64,000 nucleotides of DNA from RU20A sp042610495 (GTDB lineage Bacteria > Pseudomonadota > Alphaproteobacteria > Rhizobiales > Rhizobiaceae), in the NCBI RefSeq assembly GCF_042610495.1, contig NZ_JBHGAP010000001.1, positions 620,001 through 684,000 on the forward strand, in the 5' to 3' direction. This document shows positions 52,593 to 60,735 of the stretch, piece after piece. How positions within the stretch are numbered: the stretch's first letter is position 1; every line of letters starts with the position of its first letter. Made by a program: the position numbers and the translations under genes. Under the pieces are notes generated by a model. That model saw nothing but the letters and a program-made list of their open reading frames with translations, did no database searches and was not told the origin of the DNA.

Positions 52593-53192
52593 TCACAGCA
52601 GCAATCCCGCTGCGGTGACAACGCTCTGGGCGATATCCGCCAGCTTCTTCTTTTCGTTCATCGCCGTCTGGCGAAGCAGGGCAAAGGCCTGCTCTTCGCT
52701 GAGCCCGCGCATTTTCATGAGAATGCCCTTTGCCCGTTCAATGACCTTCCGTTCCTCGAGCGCGTTGCGCGCCTCGGCCAGTTCGCGTTGCAGCCGGCTG
52801 AAAGCGTTGAACCGGCTGACGGCCATGTCGAGGATAGGCTTGATCCGCTCTTTCTTCAGGCCATCGACCACGTAGGCCGATACGCCGGCATCCACCGCAG
52901 CTTCGATGGCAGCGGAGTCGGACCGGTCGACGAACATGGCGATAGGTCGCGACACCGACCGGCTGAGTTGAAACATATGCTCCATCATGTCGCGGTTCGG
53001 GTTTTCGATGTCGATGATGATGACATCAGGATCCATCGTCTCGATCAGACGCGCAACGCCCTGCATCTCATGGATCACCCGGACATGGAGATGGCCCGCG
53101 TCGTTGAGCCCTTCTTCAATGATCGACGCGCGTATCGCGTTTTCATCGATGACAAGAATGGAGAGATCTGTTGACGCTTTCTGGTTGCTCAA
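52593..53192 (-). CDS. nasT: ANTAR-domain response regulator NasT
   Basis: The 199-aa protein has an N-terminal receiver-like domain (LSILVIDENAIRASIIEEGLNDAG, DPDVIIIDIEN) and a C-terminal ANTAR RNA-binding domain (LEERKVIERAKGILMKMRGLSEEQAFALLRQTAMNEKKKLADIAQSVV). It is the antiterminator that NasS holds inactive until nitrate is present, and it acts on the leader of the nrtA operon. The ATG overlaps the stop of a small membrane protein gene by four bases (ATGA), so translation of nasT may depend on that gene. Confidence 0.93.
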   Translation of the reverse strand: MSNQKASTDLSILVIDENAIRASIIEEGLNDAGHLHVRVIHEMQGVARLIETMDPDVIIIDIENPNRDMMEHMFQLSRSVSRPIAMFVDRSDSAAIEAAVDAGVSAYVVDGLKKERIKPILDMAVSRFNAFSRLQRELAEARNALEERKVIERAKGILMKMRGLSEEQAFALLRQTAMNEKKKLADIAQSVVTAAGLLL

Positions 53193-53491
53193 GACGTCAT
53201 ACCATCAAGATAGACCGCAAAGGACGCGGCGGCTGTGAGAAGCGCAATGTTCGAGCCCATCCGCTGCCAGGCAAGAAGTGCAAGCATCGTACCCAGGAAA
53301 GCTGTCGCCAGACCGATCCACAGATCGGCAATCGTGAACATCAGACCGACGGACGTGAGAAAGAGAGCCGACGCGATCGTCATCCGGATTGTGGCCGAGG
53401 GAGCCATGGAATCGGCCAAGCGCCAGGTCGCGCTAAAATCTTTCCAGCTCAGCCCCAGCACGATGCAGAGAAGAAATGTGCGGTCTTCCAA
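53189..53491 (-). CDS. Small membrane protein coupled to nasT
   Basis: This 100-aa hydrophobic protein starts at TTG 53491 (LEDRTFLLCIVLGLS) with AGGAGA 6-7 bases upstream, and ends in an ATGA overlap with nasT. Hydrophobic stretches near residues 6-15, 37-57, 58-74 and 80-95 suggest three membrane spans. I recognise no family. Its Shine-Dalgarno lies inside the 3' arm of a perfect 8-bp hairpin (53498-53520). No cofactor or catalytic motif is visible. The coupling to nasT points to a role in or control of nitrate regulation, which is unproven. Confidence 0.68.
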   Translation of the reverse strand: MEDRTFLLCIVLGLSWKDFSATWRLADSMAPSATIRMTIASALFLTSVGLMFTIADLWIGLATAFLGTMLALLAWQRMGSNIALLTAAASFAVYLDGMTS

Positions 53492-53497
53492 GGATGT

Positions 53498-53520
53498 CTC
53501 CTGCTTTCTTGCAGCAGGAG
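53498..53520 (-). promoter_or_regulatory. Hairpin sequestering the ribosome-binding site of the nasT-linked small gene
   Basis: CTCCTGCT and AGCAGGAG form a perfect 8-bp inverted repeat with a 7-base loop. On the minus-strand RNA the downstream arm contains the AGGAG Shine-Dalgarno of the gene starting at TTG 53491, so folding would block its translation and, through the ATGA overlap, that of nasT. Confidence 0.6.
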
Positions 53521-53719
53521 AGACGCAATTCCTGTGCCGGTTCATGCCGACAAAATCGGCGCTCGGCCGTCTCAAGGTCTTCTCCAGGCGATCGGCATGC
53601 GCTGGGCTGCCGGCTCGACAGCACGCGGCGCGGAGAACATCGTGGCCGGAAGCGACCACAGCGACGCAGAGCCGGAATTTATAAGAAATAAAATGAAAAC
53701 AATAATTTATAACGAAAGC

Positions 53720-53809
53720 TGGCGGATGGGGTGGGATTCGAACCCACGGTACGCTCTCACGCACGCCGGTTTTCAAGACCGGTGCCTTAAACCGCTCGGC
53801 CACCCATCC
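53720..53809 (-). tRNA. tRNA-Ser (anticodon TGA)
   Basis: The minus strand gives a 90-base tRNA with a 7-bp acceptor stem (GGATGGG/CCCATCC), D arm TGGCCGAGC, anticodon arm CCGGTCTTGAAAACCGG with anticodon TGA (reads UCA), a long variable arm as in class II tRNAs, T arm GTGGGTTCGAATCCCAC and an encoded 3' CCA. Discriminator base is G, as for serine. The T-rich stretch after it (53695-53715 on this strand) may end transcription. Confidence 0.96.
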
Positions 53810-54055
53810 GGTGAGAAGCCTTATTGCGTGAAGCGGAGCCGTTGGCAAGGTGGGGCGGGCGAGGGCGGTGAAAAAGCGCTGGAAACCAAGCGTTAACCAT
53901 GTCGCCAAACTGTTCCGTTCCGGCACAACCTTGCTTCGCATTTCCGCCACGTTCCTGTCATGAACGTATTGGCCATGACTTGCGGCGGCAGGTTCATCGA
54001 TGCGACGGGGATTTCGCGCGATGAATGGCCCGCCTTGGCGGATGACGGGACTTCG

Positions 54056-55150
54056 ATGGGACAGATGATGACGACGACGGATGCGCAGGTTGCGGCGCTT
54101 CGGTTCACGGCACGGCTCGGCTTTTCCGCGGCGGCGGGTGTGAAGCTCGGCACGCTCGCCATTCTCTGCGTGGGCCTTGCAGCCTGCAAGACGACCGAAA
54201 CGGCGCAAACCGACAAGAAACAGCGCCCGAAGGAATACTTCGCTGAATCCGTCTACGGCGTGAAGGCCAGCCCGCGCGTTGCCGACGGCAAGAACATCCC
54301 GAAGGGCGGCGGCCGTTTCCAGACCGGCAAGCCCTACATGGTCAAGGGAAAGTGGTACACGCCGAAGGAAGAGCCGGGCTACAGCAAGGTCGGCATGTCC
54401 TCCTGGTACGGCTCCGCCTTCCACGGCCGCCTGACGGCCAATGGCGAAGTCTACGACAAGTATCATCTCTCCGCTGCCCATCCGACCTTCCCGCTGCCGA
54501 GCTACGCCCGTGTCACCAACACGGAGAATGGTACATCGGTTATCGTGCGGGTGAATGATCGTGGACCGTATGAATACGGCCGCATCATCGACGTCTCCTC
54601 CAAGACTGCCGATCTGCTGGACATGAAGCGCAAGGGCTCGGCCAAAGTGCGCGTCGATTATATCGGCCGCGCACCGCTCGAGGGCAACGACATGCCCTAT
54701 CTGATGGCCTCCTACGTGCCGAAGGGCAGCCGCGTTCCCGGCATCAATCCCGAGGGTCAGATTGCCAGCGGCGTGATGGTCGCCTCCAACGAGCCGGCCG
54801 CCATCCAGGCGAAGGTGGCGCGCGACGCATCCGCCGGCAATCTGGGAACGCTGACCATTCCGAAGAAGTCCAATCTGGAAAGCGGCGTGCCGGTCACGGC
54901 ACTCGCCGAGACCGGCGGAGCAACATTCCCGAACGCCGTCTTCTCCGGCGCGGACGGCTTTGCCGCGCTGCCGGCGATCGGCCCGATCCCGCGCGAACGG
55001 CCGGGCAATGGCGCCGGCGTCTCCTACGCCTCTGCCTATATGGAAGTGCAGGTGGGCGAGGGGGATTCGCCCTTTGCTCTCGTGCTCGGCAAGGAGAAGC
55101 CGCTGACCGAAGACGCTATCCGCGCCTATGCCAAGCGCGCGGCGCGGTAA
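54056..55150 (+). CDS. RlpA-family septal-ring lytic transglycosylase lipoprotein
   Basis: About 364 aa from ATG 54056 (MGQMMTTTDAQ); ATG 53960 is an upstream alternative with a weaker case. A lipobox (ILCVGLAAC near residue 42) marks an outer-membrane lipoprotein. The double-psi beta-barrel domain is clear: GMSSWYGSAFHGRLTANGEVYD, SAAHPTFPLPSYARVTNTENG and VIVRVNDRGPYEYGRIIDVSS, with the catalytic-type Asp in NDRGPY. RlpA cleaves naked glycan strands at the septum. No SPOR domain is visible at the C-terminus. It is divergent from the tRNA gene. Confidence 0.9.
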   Translation: MGQMMTTTDAQVAALRFTARLGFSAAAGVKLGTLAILCVGLAACKTTETAQTDKKQRPKEYFAESVYGVKASPRVADGKNIPKGGGRFQTGKPYMVKGKWYTPKEEPGYSKVGMSSWYGSAFHGRLTANGEVYDKYHLSAAHPTFPLPSYARVTNTENGTSVIVRVNDRGPYEYGRIIDVSSKTADLLDMKRKGSAKVRVDYIGRAPLEGNDMPYLMASYVPKGSRVPGINPEGQIASGVMVASNEPAAIQAKVARDASAGNLGTLTIPKKSNLESGVPVTALAETGGATFPNAVFSGADGFAALPAIGPIPRERPGNGAGVSYASAYMEVQVGEGDSPFALVLGKEKPLTEDAIRAYAKRAAR

Positions 55151-55272
55151 CGGCCGCAACGGCCAGCCGAATGGGCGAGGGCGCCCAGACCCTCGCCAAG
55201 CGCCGATGAATCGGTCACGATGATCAGGTGCCATGCCGCTTTGAGCGGCCGGCCGCCGGAAAGCCTTGCCCG

Positions 55273-56496
55273 ATGACAGACGATTTCCCCGTTTCCCGCC
55301 GCCGCCTGCTCGGGCTTTCGCGTTTTGCAGCGCTGGGCCTCGTGCCGCCGGCAGCGCTGATGGCGGGCCTGTCGCCAGCCCGCGCCGCCGGTATCGAGAC
55401 CAAGGCCAAGGCGGTCCACATGGTGGATGCCGAGACCGGCACGGTGCTGTTTTCGCTGAATGCCGACCAGCCGCTGCCGCCGGCCTCGCTCACCAAGCTG
55501 ATGACGGCCGAGGTGGTCTTCGATGCCCTGAAGCGGGGCGAAATCAGCGAGACGACCGCCTACAGGGTCTCGGAACACGCCTGGCGCACGGGTGGTGCGC
55601 CGGCCGGCACGGCGACAATGTTCGCGGCGCTGAAATCCGAGGTGCCGGTTCTCGATCTCCTGAAGGGCATGACCGTCGATCTCGCCAACGATGCCTGCCT
55701 GATCCTTGCCGAGGGCATGACGGGGACGGGCGGGCCGGCGGGCGAGGCGGCCTTTGCAGCGAAGATGATGGCGCGGGCAGGGACGCTCGGCCTGAAGAGT
55801 GCGGCCTTTGCCAATCCGACCGGCTTGCCAACCAACCCGCAAGACCCCGGCAACCGCATCAGCCCACGTGATCTGGTCAGCCTCGCCGCGCATCTGCAGA
55901 CGACCTATCCGGACCGCTATCCGTTTTATGCACTCGCCGATTTCGAGTGGAACAAGATCCGCCAGCGCAACAAGAATGCGCTGATCTCTGCCGTACCCGG
56001 CGTGGACGGCCTCGCCATGGGCTTTGCCGAAGGTTACGGCTTTTCCGCCGTCGTTTCCGTGGCGCGCGACGGCCGGCGCGTCAATCTGGCGATCGGCGGT
56101 CTGGCAAGCGAGAAGGAGCGGGTGGAGGAGGCCAAACGCCTGTTGGAATGGTCGCTCTCGGCCTTTGCGAAGCGCCTGCTCTTCAAGGCCGGCGAGACGG
56201 TCGCAGAAGCCTCCGTCTATGGTGGCGCGACGGGTACGGTGCCGCTCGTCACCGACGGTCCGGTGGAAGTGCTCGTGCCGCACGAGACGACGGAGCGGCT
56301 GTCGGGCCGCGTCGTCTACCGCTGGCCGCTCTCGGCACCCGTCAAGGCGGGCCAGCCCGTCGGTGATCTCAAGGTCTTCCTCGGGGACACCGAACTGCGC
56401 TCCGTGCCGCTGAAGACCAGCGCCGACATTGCTTCGGGAACACTGACGGACCGTTCCTTCGATGCGTTGAAGGAACTGGTGCTGTTCTGGCTGTAG
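55273..56496 (+). CDS. D-Ala-D-Ala carboxypeptidase-like protein with degenerate motifs
   Basis: The 407-aa protein has a twin-arginine-like signal (VSRRRLLGLSRFAALGL) and the penicillin-binding peptidase-S11 (DacA/DacF) fold. The serine motif SLTK (Ser72, Lys75) is intact. However, the SxN motif, normally SGN, is here LAN (137-139), and the KTG motif, normally VDGIKTGHT, is VDGLAMGFA (248-250). Loss of these should cripple carboxypeptidase activity, so it may be a non-catalytic binding protein or have another activity. The ATG at 55273 is preferred over 55228, which is upstream of the signal sequence. Confidence 0.87.
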   Translation: MTDDFPVSRRRLLGLSRFAALGLVPPAALMAGLSPARAAGIETKAKAVHMVDAETGTVLFSLNADQPLPPASLTKLMTAEVVFDALKRGEISETTAYRVSEHAWRTGGAPAGTATMFAALKSEVPVLDLLKGMTVDLANDACLILAEGMTGTGGPAGEAAFAAKMMARAGTLGLKSAAFANPTGLPTNPQDPGNRISPRDLVSLAAHLQTTYPDRYPFYALADFEWNKIRQRNKNALISAVPGVDGLAMGFAEGYGFSAVVSVARDGRRVNLAIGGLASEKERVEEAKRLLEWSLSAFAKRLLFKAGETVAEASVYGGATGTVPLVTDGPVEVLVPHETTERLSGRVVYRWPLSAPVKAGQPVGDLKVFLGDTELRSVPLKTSADIASGTLTDRSFDALKELVLFWL

Positions 56497-56505
56497 GATG
56501 CGCGG

Positions 56506-57006
56506 TCAGATCGGCGCGCCGGCAACACCCGTCAGCATCTGCACGCCGTTGATCTTCAGGCTGCCATCCGGCTGGCGCAGCAACTGGTAGAGCGCCGTCC
56601 AGTCCTTGCCGTCTGGGCCCTTGATCAGCACTTCCTGAACGATGCTGTCGCCATCGACCTTGGAGCGGCCGAAGCTGAAATTGTCCGGCCGGTAGACTGG
56701 GCCGTAGCCGCGCTTGACCATGGCGAAGAAGCGGTCCTTGTCCGGATAGAGCGTCCGGATCGCCGGCGAGGCAAAGCCATAGGCCGTCTCGGCATCGTCA
56801 TCGAGGAAGGCCTGGACCTGTGCGGCAATGATCTTCTGGCCGTCCTCGACGGGACCGGCGAAGGCGCGCGGGGTGTAGATAAGCGCCAGCAGCGTCAGGA
56901 GGACGCCGGTGACGAGCAGGATGAGGCTGTGACGGTTAGCGACCGATCGCGCGATGGTGACGGCGCGGGCATGGTGCGGTAGACGAGAATGCCGGGACAG
57001 GTGCAT
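56506..57006 (-). CDS. DUF4864 family protein
   Basis: The 166-aa protein has an N-terminal basic region and one membrane-spanning or signal helix (about residues 27-48, HSLILLVTGVLLTLLALIYTPRAFA). It then carries a DUF4864 domain: IIAAQVQAFLDDDAETAYGFASPAIRTLYPDKDRFFAMVKRGYGPVYRP and LYQLLRQPDGSLKINGVQML, with the NTF2-like fold expected for the family. No enzyme activity is known. The ATG at 57006 has GAGG upstream. It is convergent with the PBP-like gene, which ends 9 bases away. Confidence 0.85.
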   Translation of the reverse strand: MHLSRHSRLPHHARAVTIARSVANRHSLILLVTGVLLTLLALIYTPRAFAGPVEDGQKIIAAQVQAFLDDDAETAYGFASPAIRTLYPDKDRFFAMVKRGYGPVYRPDNFSFGRSKVDGDSIVQEVLIKGPDGKDWTALYQLLRQPDGSLKINGVQMLTGVAGAPI

Positions 57007-57291
57007 GAAAACCTCGCGACAGGGCGCGTCCGAAGCAGACGCGGGTATCAACGGTACGCAGCCAGCGTCGGGATGGATCAGGAGGCGAGACTGCAGCATC
57101 TGCAACGGGCGCGCTGTACCCAAGTCACGCCATTGAACGCATTTGCATGTCGCACTTGAAAATAGAATGTACCCAGCCAAATCCAAAAATCAGATAATAT
57201 AGATTATGGAACTGGTTGATATCGGCTTGCTGGCCCCGCCGCCGGCTTTCACGCCCGTTTGAGCCTCGAACCGTCGTCGCCCGGCGCATCG

Positions 57292-59079
57292 TCACATCTC
57301 GCCCGACACCTCCCGGCGGCGTTGTTCGAGTTCTTCGCTGTAGCGGCGCAGCGTGTGGCTTTCGGTGAGCAAGCCGATCGGCTTGCGGTCGATCAGGTTG
57401 TTGACGACGACGAGTGCTTCGCTCTGGCCTTCCTCGAAGAGCGCGGCGGCCTGTTTGATGTTCATGCCGGGCAGAAGCAGATCGTCGGTGTGGCTGATGA
57501 AGCGGTCGAGCGACGGATTGGTGTCCGGGCGGTCGGTCAGGTCGGTATAGACTTCCGGGACATGGATCAGGCCGGCGTAACGGCCGTCCGTGTCGACGAT
57601 GACGACGCGCTGGGTCGAGCCGAGAGGATACAGCGTGCGGAAGGTTTCGAGGTCGAGATTGCGCTCTGCCGTGCGGACATCGGCGCGCATCAGGCGGCTG
57701 ACGGTCAGGTCGCGCACCCAGCCGACATCATGGGCGCTGCGGATCGTTTCGCCACGCAGATGGAAGCGCCATGTGGCAAAGGAATAGCCGAAGGTGATGC
57801 GCACCAGAAGCGAGGCCGCGATGACGGCGGCGAGCACCAGCAGCGTGATCTCGAAATCACCGGTCATTTCGAGCGCCAGGAAGGTCATGGCAAGCGGGCC
57901 GCCGATGACAGCGGCGGCAAAGGCGCTCATGCCGATGACGGCATAGACCTGGACCGGCAGGAAAAGCGCCGGATCGAGCGCGCCGAGCATCAGTGCGAAG
58001 ATCTTGCCGATCAGCGCGCCCATCAGCAGTGATGCGAAAAACAGGCCGCCGCGAAAACCAGAGCCAAGGGAAACGGCGCTGGCGGTGGCCTTGAGCAGCA
58101 GCAGCCCGGAAAGCGTGGCAACGCCGACGGAGGCTTCCATGTTGATGTGCAGCGCGCCGTGGCCGGCCGACAGAACCTGCGGCGAGATCAGCGCCAGAAG
58201 ACCGACCACGAGGCCGCCAAGGGCGGGACGCACAGCCGTGGGCAGCCGGCTGCGGCGCGCAAGTGCTTCGACCGAGGACACGGCCTGCATGAGCAGGATG
58301 CCAAGCCCGCCGCAGACGAGTCCCAGCAGGATGGCCGGCCCGTAATCGGAATGGCTGAGCGGCCCGGAGGCTTCAAGGCTGATCGTCAGGCCCTTGGTGG
58401 CGATCTGGTCGATGACGAGCTTGGCGGTGAGTGCGGCGACGATGACGGGTGTCAGGGTCATCACCGTATAGGTGCCGATGATAAGCTCGATCGCATAGAA
58501 GGTGGCGGTCAGCGGCGCATCGAAGGCGGCGGCAATCGCGCCGGCGGCGCCGCAGCCGACGAGGATGCGCATGTCCCCTCGCCTCAGCTTGACGATCGTG
58601 CCGATCTTGGACGCGATGGCCGATGCGACCTGCGTATAGCCGGCTTCGAGCCCGACGGAGGCGCCGAAACCGTTCGAGACGATGTTCTGCAGGCAGACGA
58701 TGAGGCTGTCGGTGAGCGACAGCCGGCCGCCATAAAGCGCATTGGCCTCGATCGGGTCGCGCATCGGCTTCTTGCGCCAGCGCGAGAGGACCAGCACGAT
58801 CATGCCGAGGATGACGCCGCCGGCAAGCGGGCCAAGCACGACAACGGGAGCGCTGAGGGCGCTGCCGCTGAGAGAGCCCTGGACGCCAAAAATGCTGGCG
58901 TGCAGAAAGCGGCTGAGGAAACCGATGGCCGCAACCGCAAGGCCGGCCAGCAGGCCGCAGGCAATTGCCAGAAAGACAAGGGCCAGTTCACCCCGCCGGA
59001 GAAGGGCCAGGATGCGGCCCTTGCGAACGTTGTCGAGGAAGCGTGTGGGTGTCGGTGACAGGAACGGCGTTTTCTGCAT
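57292..59079 (-). CDS. ClC-family chloride channel/antiporter with CBS domains
   Basis: The 595-aa membrane protein carries the ClC core with about ten or more transmembrane helices over residues 25-435. The ion-path motifs are altered from E. coli: GASVGLEAGYT stands for GREGPT, with the gating Glu kept, and GSGFRGGLFFASL for GGIFAP. Two CBS domains follow (about 455-585), which usually bind adenine nucleotides and regulate transport. It may export chloride or fluoride or exchange protons; substrate is not fixed by the sequence. The 285 bases upstream of its stop hold no gene. Confidence 0.91.
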   Translation of the reverse strand: MQKTPFLSPTPTRFLDNVRKGRILALLRRGELALVFLAIACGLLAGLAVAAIGFLSRFLHASIFGVQGSLSGSALSAPVVVLGPLAGGVILGMIVLVLSRWRKKPMRDPIEANALYGGRLSLTDSLIVCLQNIVSNGFGASVGLEAGYTQVASAIASKIGTIVKLRRGDMRILVGCGAAGAIAAAFDAPLTATFYAIELIIGTYTVMTLTPVIVAALTAKLVIDQIATKGLTISLEASGPLSHSDYGPAILLGLVCGGLGILLMQAVSSVEALARRSRLPTAVRPALGGLVVGLLALISPQVLSAGHGALHINMEASVGVATLSGLLLLKATASAVSLGSGFRGGLFFASLLMGALIGKIFALMLGALDPALFLPVQVYAVIGMSAFAAAVIGGPLAMTFLALEMTGDFEITLLVLAAVIAASLLVRITFGYSFATWRFHLRGETIRSAHDVGWVRDLTVSRLMRADVRTAERNLDLETFRTLYPLGSTQRVVIVDTDGRYAGLIHVPEVYTDLTDRPDTNPSLDRFISHTDDLLLPGMNIKQAAALFEEGQSEALVVVNNLIDRKPIGLLTESHTLRRYSEELEQRRREVSGEM

Positions 59080-59106
59080 GAGCCCTCCTCGCCCCGCTGA
59101 CCAAAA

Positions 59107-59931
59107 TCAGGCCGCGTCGCTGACGGTGACCTCAATGCGCAGCCTATCATAGGCCGGCTCCACGTGGACGGGCGTGGACGCCATGACGGTGTCGTAGTCG
59201 AGCGGCGTATGCATATGGGTCAGGATGGCGCGGCGCGGGCCGATGCGCTCGATCCAGGAAAGTGCCTGATCCAGCGACAGATGGCTCGGATGCGGATGGT
59301 ATTGCAGCGTATCGATGACGAGCGTGTCGAGGCCCTGAAGCTTCGGCAGCGTTTCGGCCGGAAAATCGCTGACATCGGTGCAATAGGCGAAGTCGCCGAT
59401 GCGGAAGCCGAGCGAGTGGATCGCGCCGTGCTGCTGGCGATGCGGCACGATGCGGATATCGCCGCCGGGGCCGGAGACGACGATCGGCGGCAGCGTGTCG
59501 GGGATCAGATTGGCTTCCACGATCGGCGGATAGCCGCTGCCGGGCAGCGAATGCAGGCAGTAGCGGAAGCCTTCCGCGATGCGCTCCATGGTGAAGGCAT
59601 CGGCAAAGATCGGAACGGGCCTGCGCGCGGAGATGAAGTAGCCGCGCAGATCATCGATACCGTGCAGATGATCGGCATGCGAATGCGTGTAGAGCACGGC
59701 GTCGATGTGCTCGACCTCAGAGCTGATCATCTGCTCGCGGAAATCGGGTCCGGTATCGACGACGACAACGGTCTTCTCGCCACTCTCGGCGATCTGCTCG
59801 ATGAGGAGCGCGGCGCGCAGCCGGCGGTTTTTCGGATTGTCCGGGTTGCAGGCACCCCAGTCGCCGGTGATGCGGGGCACGCCGGGAGACGAGCCGCAGC
59901 CGAGGATGGTGAAGACCTGCCGGACCGCCAT
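59107..59931 (-). CDS. Metallo-beta-lactamase-fold hydrolase (PhnP/RNase Z-like)
   Basis: The 274-aa cytoplasmic enzyme has the MBL zinc motif HSHADHLHGIDDLRG, the first-strand GCGSSPGVPRITGDWGACNP, a downstream His in VPHRQQHGAIHSLGFRIGDFAYCTDVSDFP, and HMHTPLDYD near the end. The layout resembles PhnP-type phosphodiesterases, but the gene is not in a phn cluster, so it more likely handles a cyclic-nucleotide-type substrate. It follows tatD by 4 bases and is in the holB-metG-tatD run. Confidence 0.9.
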   Translation of the reverse strand: MAVRQVFTILGCGSSPGVPRITGDWGACNPDNPKNRRLRAALLIEQIAESGEKTVVVVDTGPDFREQMISSEVEHIDAVLYTHSHADHLHGIDDLRGYFISARRPVPIFADAFTMERIAEGFRYCLHSLPGSGYPPIVEANLIPDTLPPIVVSGPGGDIRIVPHRQQHGAIHSLGFRIGDFAYCTDVSDFPAETLPKLQGLDTLVIDTLQYHPHPSHLSLDQALSWIERIGPRRAILTHMHTPLDYDTVMASTPVHVEPAYDRLRIEVTVSDAA

Positions 59932-59935
59932 GGCG

Positions 59936-60718
59936 TCAGATCCTCGGCATCCGCGAGAAGCAGCGGAATGCATTTTCGGTCGTGATGCGCGCGACCTCTT
60001 CGTAGGACATGCCCTTCACCTCGGCCAGAACTTCCGCTGTGTTCACGACATAGGAGGGCTCGTTGCGCTTGCCGCGCCAGCGTTTTGGCGCGAGGTAAGG
60101 TGCGTCGGTTTCGACCAGCAGCCGGTCGAGCGGAACGGTGGCGGCAATGGCGCGCAGATCCTCCGACTTGGGGAAGGTGAGGATGCCCGAAAACGAGATG
60201 TAGCCGCCGAGTGCCACGCCGGTATCGGCAAGCGCCTGTCCGGAGGAGAAGCAATGAAGGATGAAGGGGAAGGCCCCCTTCCCGCTTTCCTCCGTCAAGA
60301 TCGCCGCCATGTCGTCATCGGCCGAGCGGCTGTGGATGACGAGCGGCAGGCCGGTGATGCGCGCGGCCTCGATGTGACGGATGAGGCCGGTCTTCTGGTC
60401 GGCGGGCGTCTGGGTGTCGTAGAAGTAGTCGAGACCCGCCTCGCCGATCGCGACGATCTTCGGATGGGAACCCGCAAGCCGCACGAGATCCTCGGCGGTG
60501 ACATCCAGCTCTTCGTTGGCATTGTTCGGATGCGTGCCGACCGAGCAGAAAACGTTCGGATAGCGGTCCGTAAGCGCCAGCAGCGTGTCGAGCCGCCGCA
60601 CGCGGGTGGAGATCGTCACCATCTGGGCGACGCCGGCAGCCGTGGCACGCGCGACGAGATCGTCACGCTCGGCGTCGAAATCGGCGAAATCCAGATGGCA
60701 GTGGGTATCGATCAGCAT
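59936..60718 (-). CDS. tatD: TatD-family metal-dependent DNase
   Basis: The 260-aa TIM-barrel hydrolase shows the metal-ligand motifs DTHCHLDF (residues 4-11), AIGEAGLDYFYD, LVIHSRSADDD, LHCFSSGQ and VETDAPYLAP. Members cut DNA and help DNA repair or quality control. It is 17 bases after metG and 4 bases before the MBL-hydrolase gene, a conserved order in alphaproteobacteria (tmk-holB-metG-tatD). Confidence 0.93.
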   Translation of the reverse strand: MLIDTHCHLDFADFDAERDDLVARATAAGVAQMVTISTRVRRLDTLLALTDRYPNVFCSVGTHPNNANEELDVTAEDLVRLAGSHPKIVAIGEAGLDYFYDTQTPADQKTGLIRHIEAARITGLPLVIHSRSADDDMAAILTEESGKGAFPFILHCFSSGQALADTGVALGGYISFSGILTFPKSEDLRAIAATVPLDRLLVETDAPYLAPKRWRGKRNEPSYVVNTAEVLAEVKGMSYEEVARITTENAFRCFSRMPRI

Positions 60719-60735
60719 TGCGAACGCAGCTCCGC

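Noticed and set aside
55174..55197. GGCGAGGG/CCCTCGCC hairpin after the RlpA gene as a terminator
   Set aside because: The stem is perfect, but no T-run follows and the next gene is on the same strand, so termination is not supported.
53189..55234. 681-codon minus-strand frame spanning nasT-upstream DNA, the tRNA and RlpA
   Set aside because: It reads through the tRNA-Ser gene and antisense to RlpA; only its last 100 codons, from the TTG at 53491 with its own ribosome-binding site, look real.
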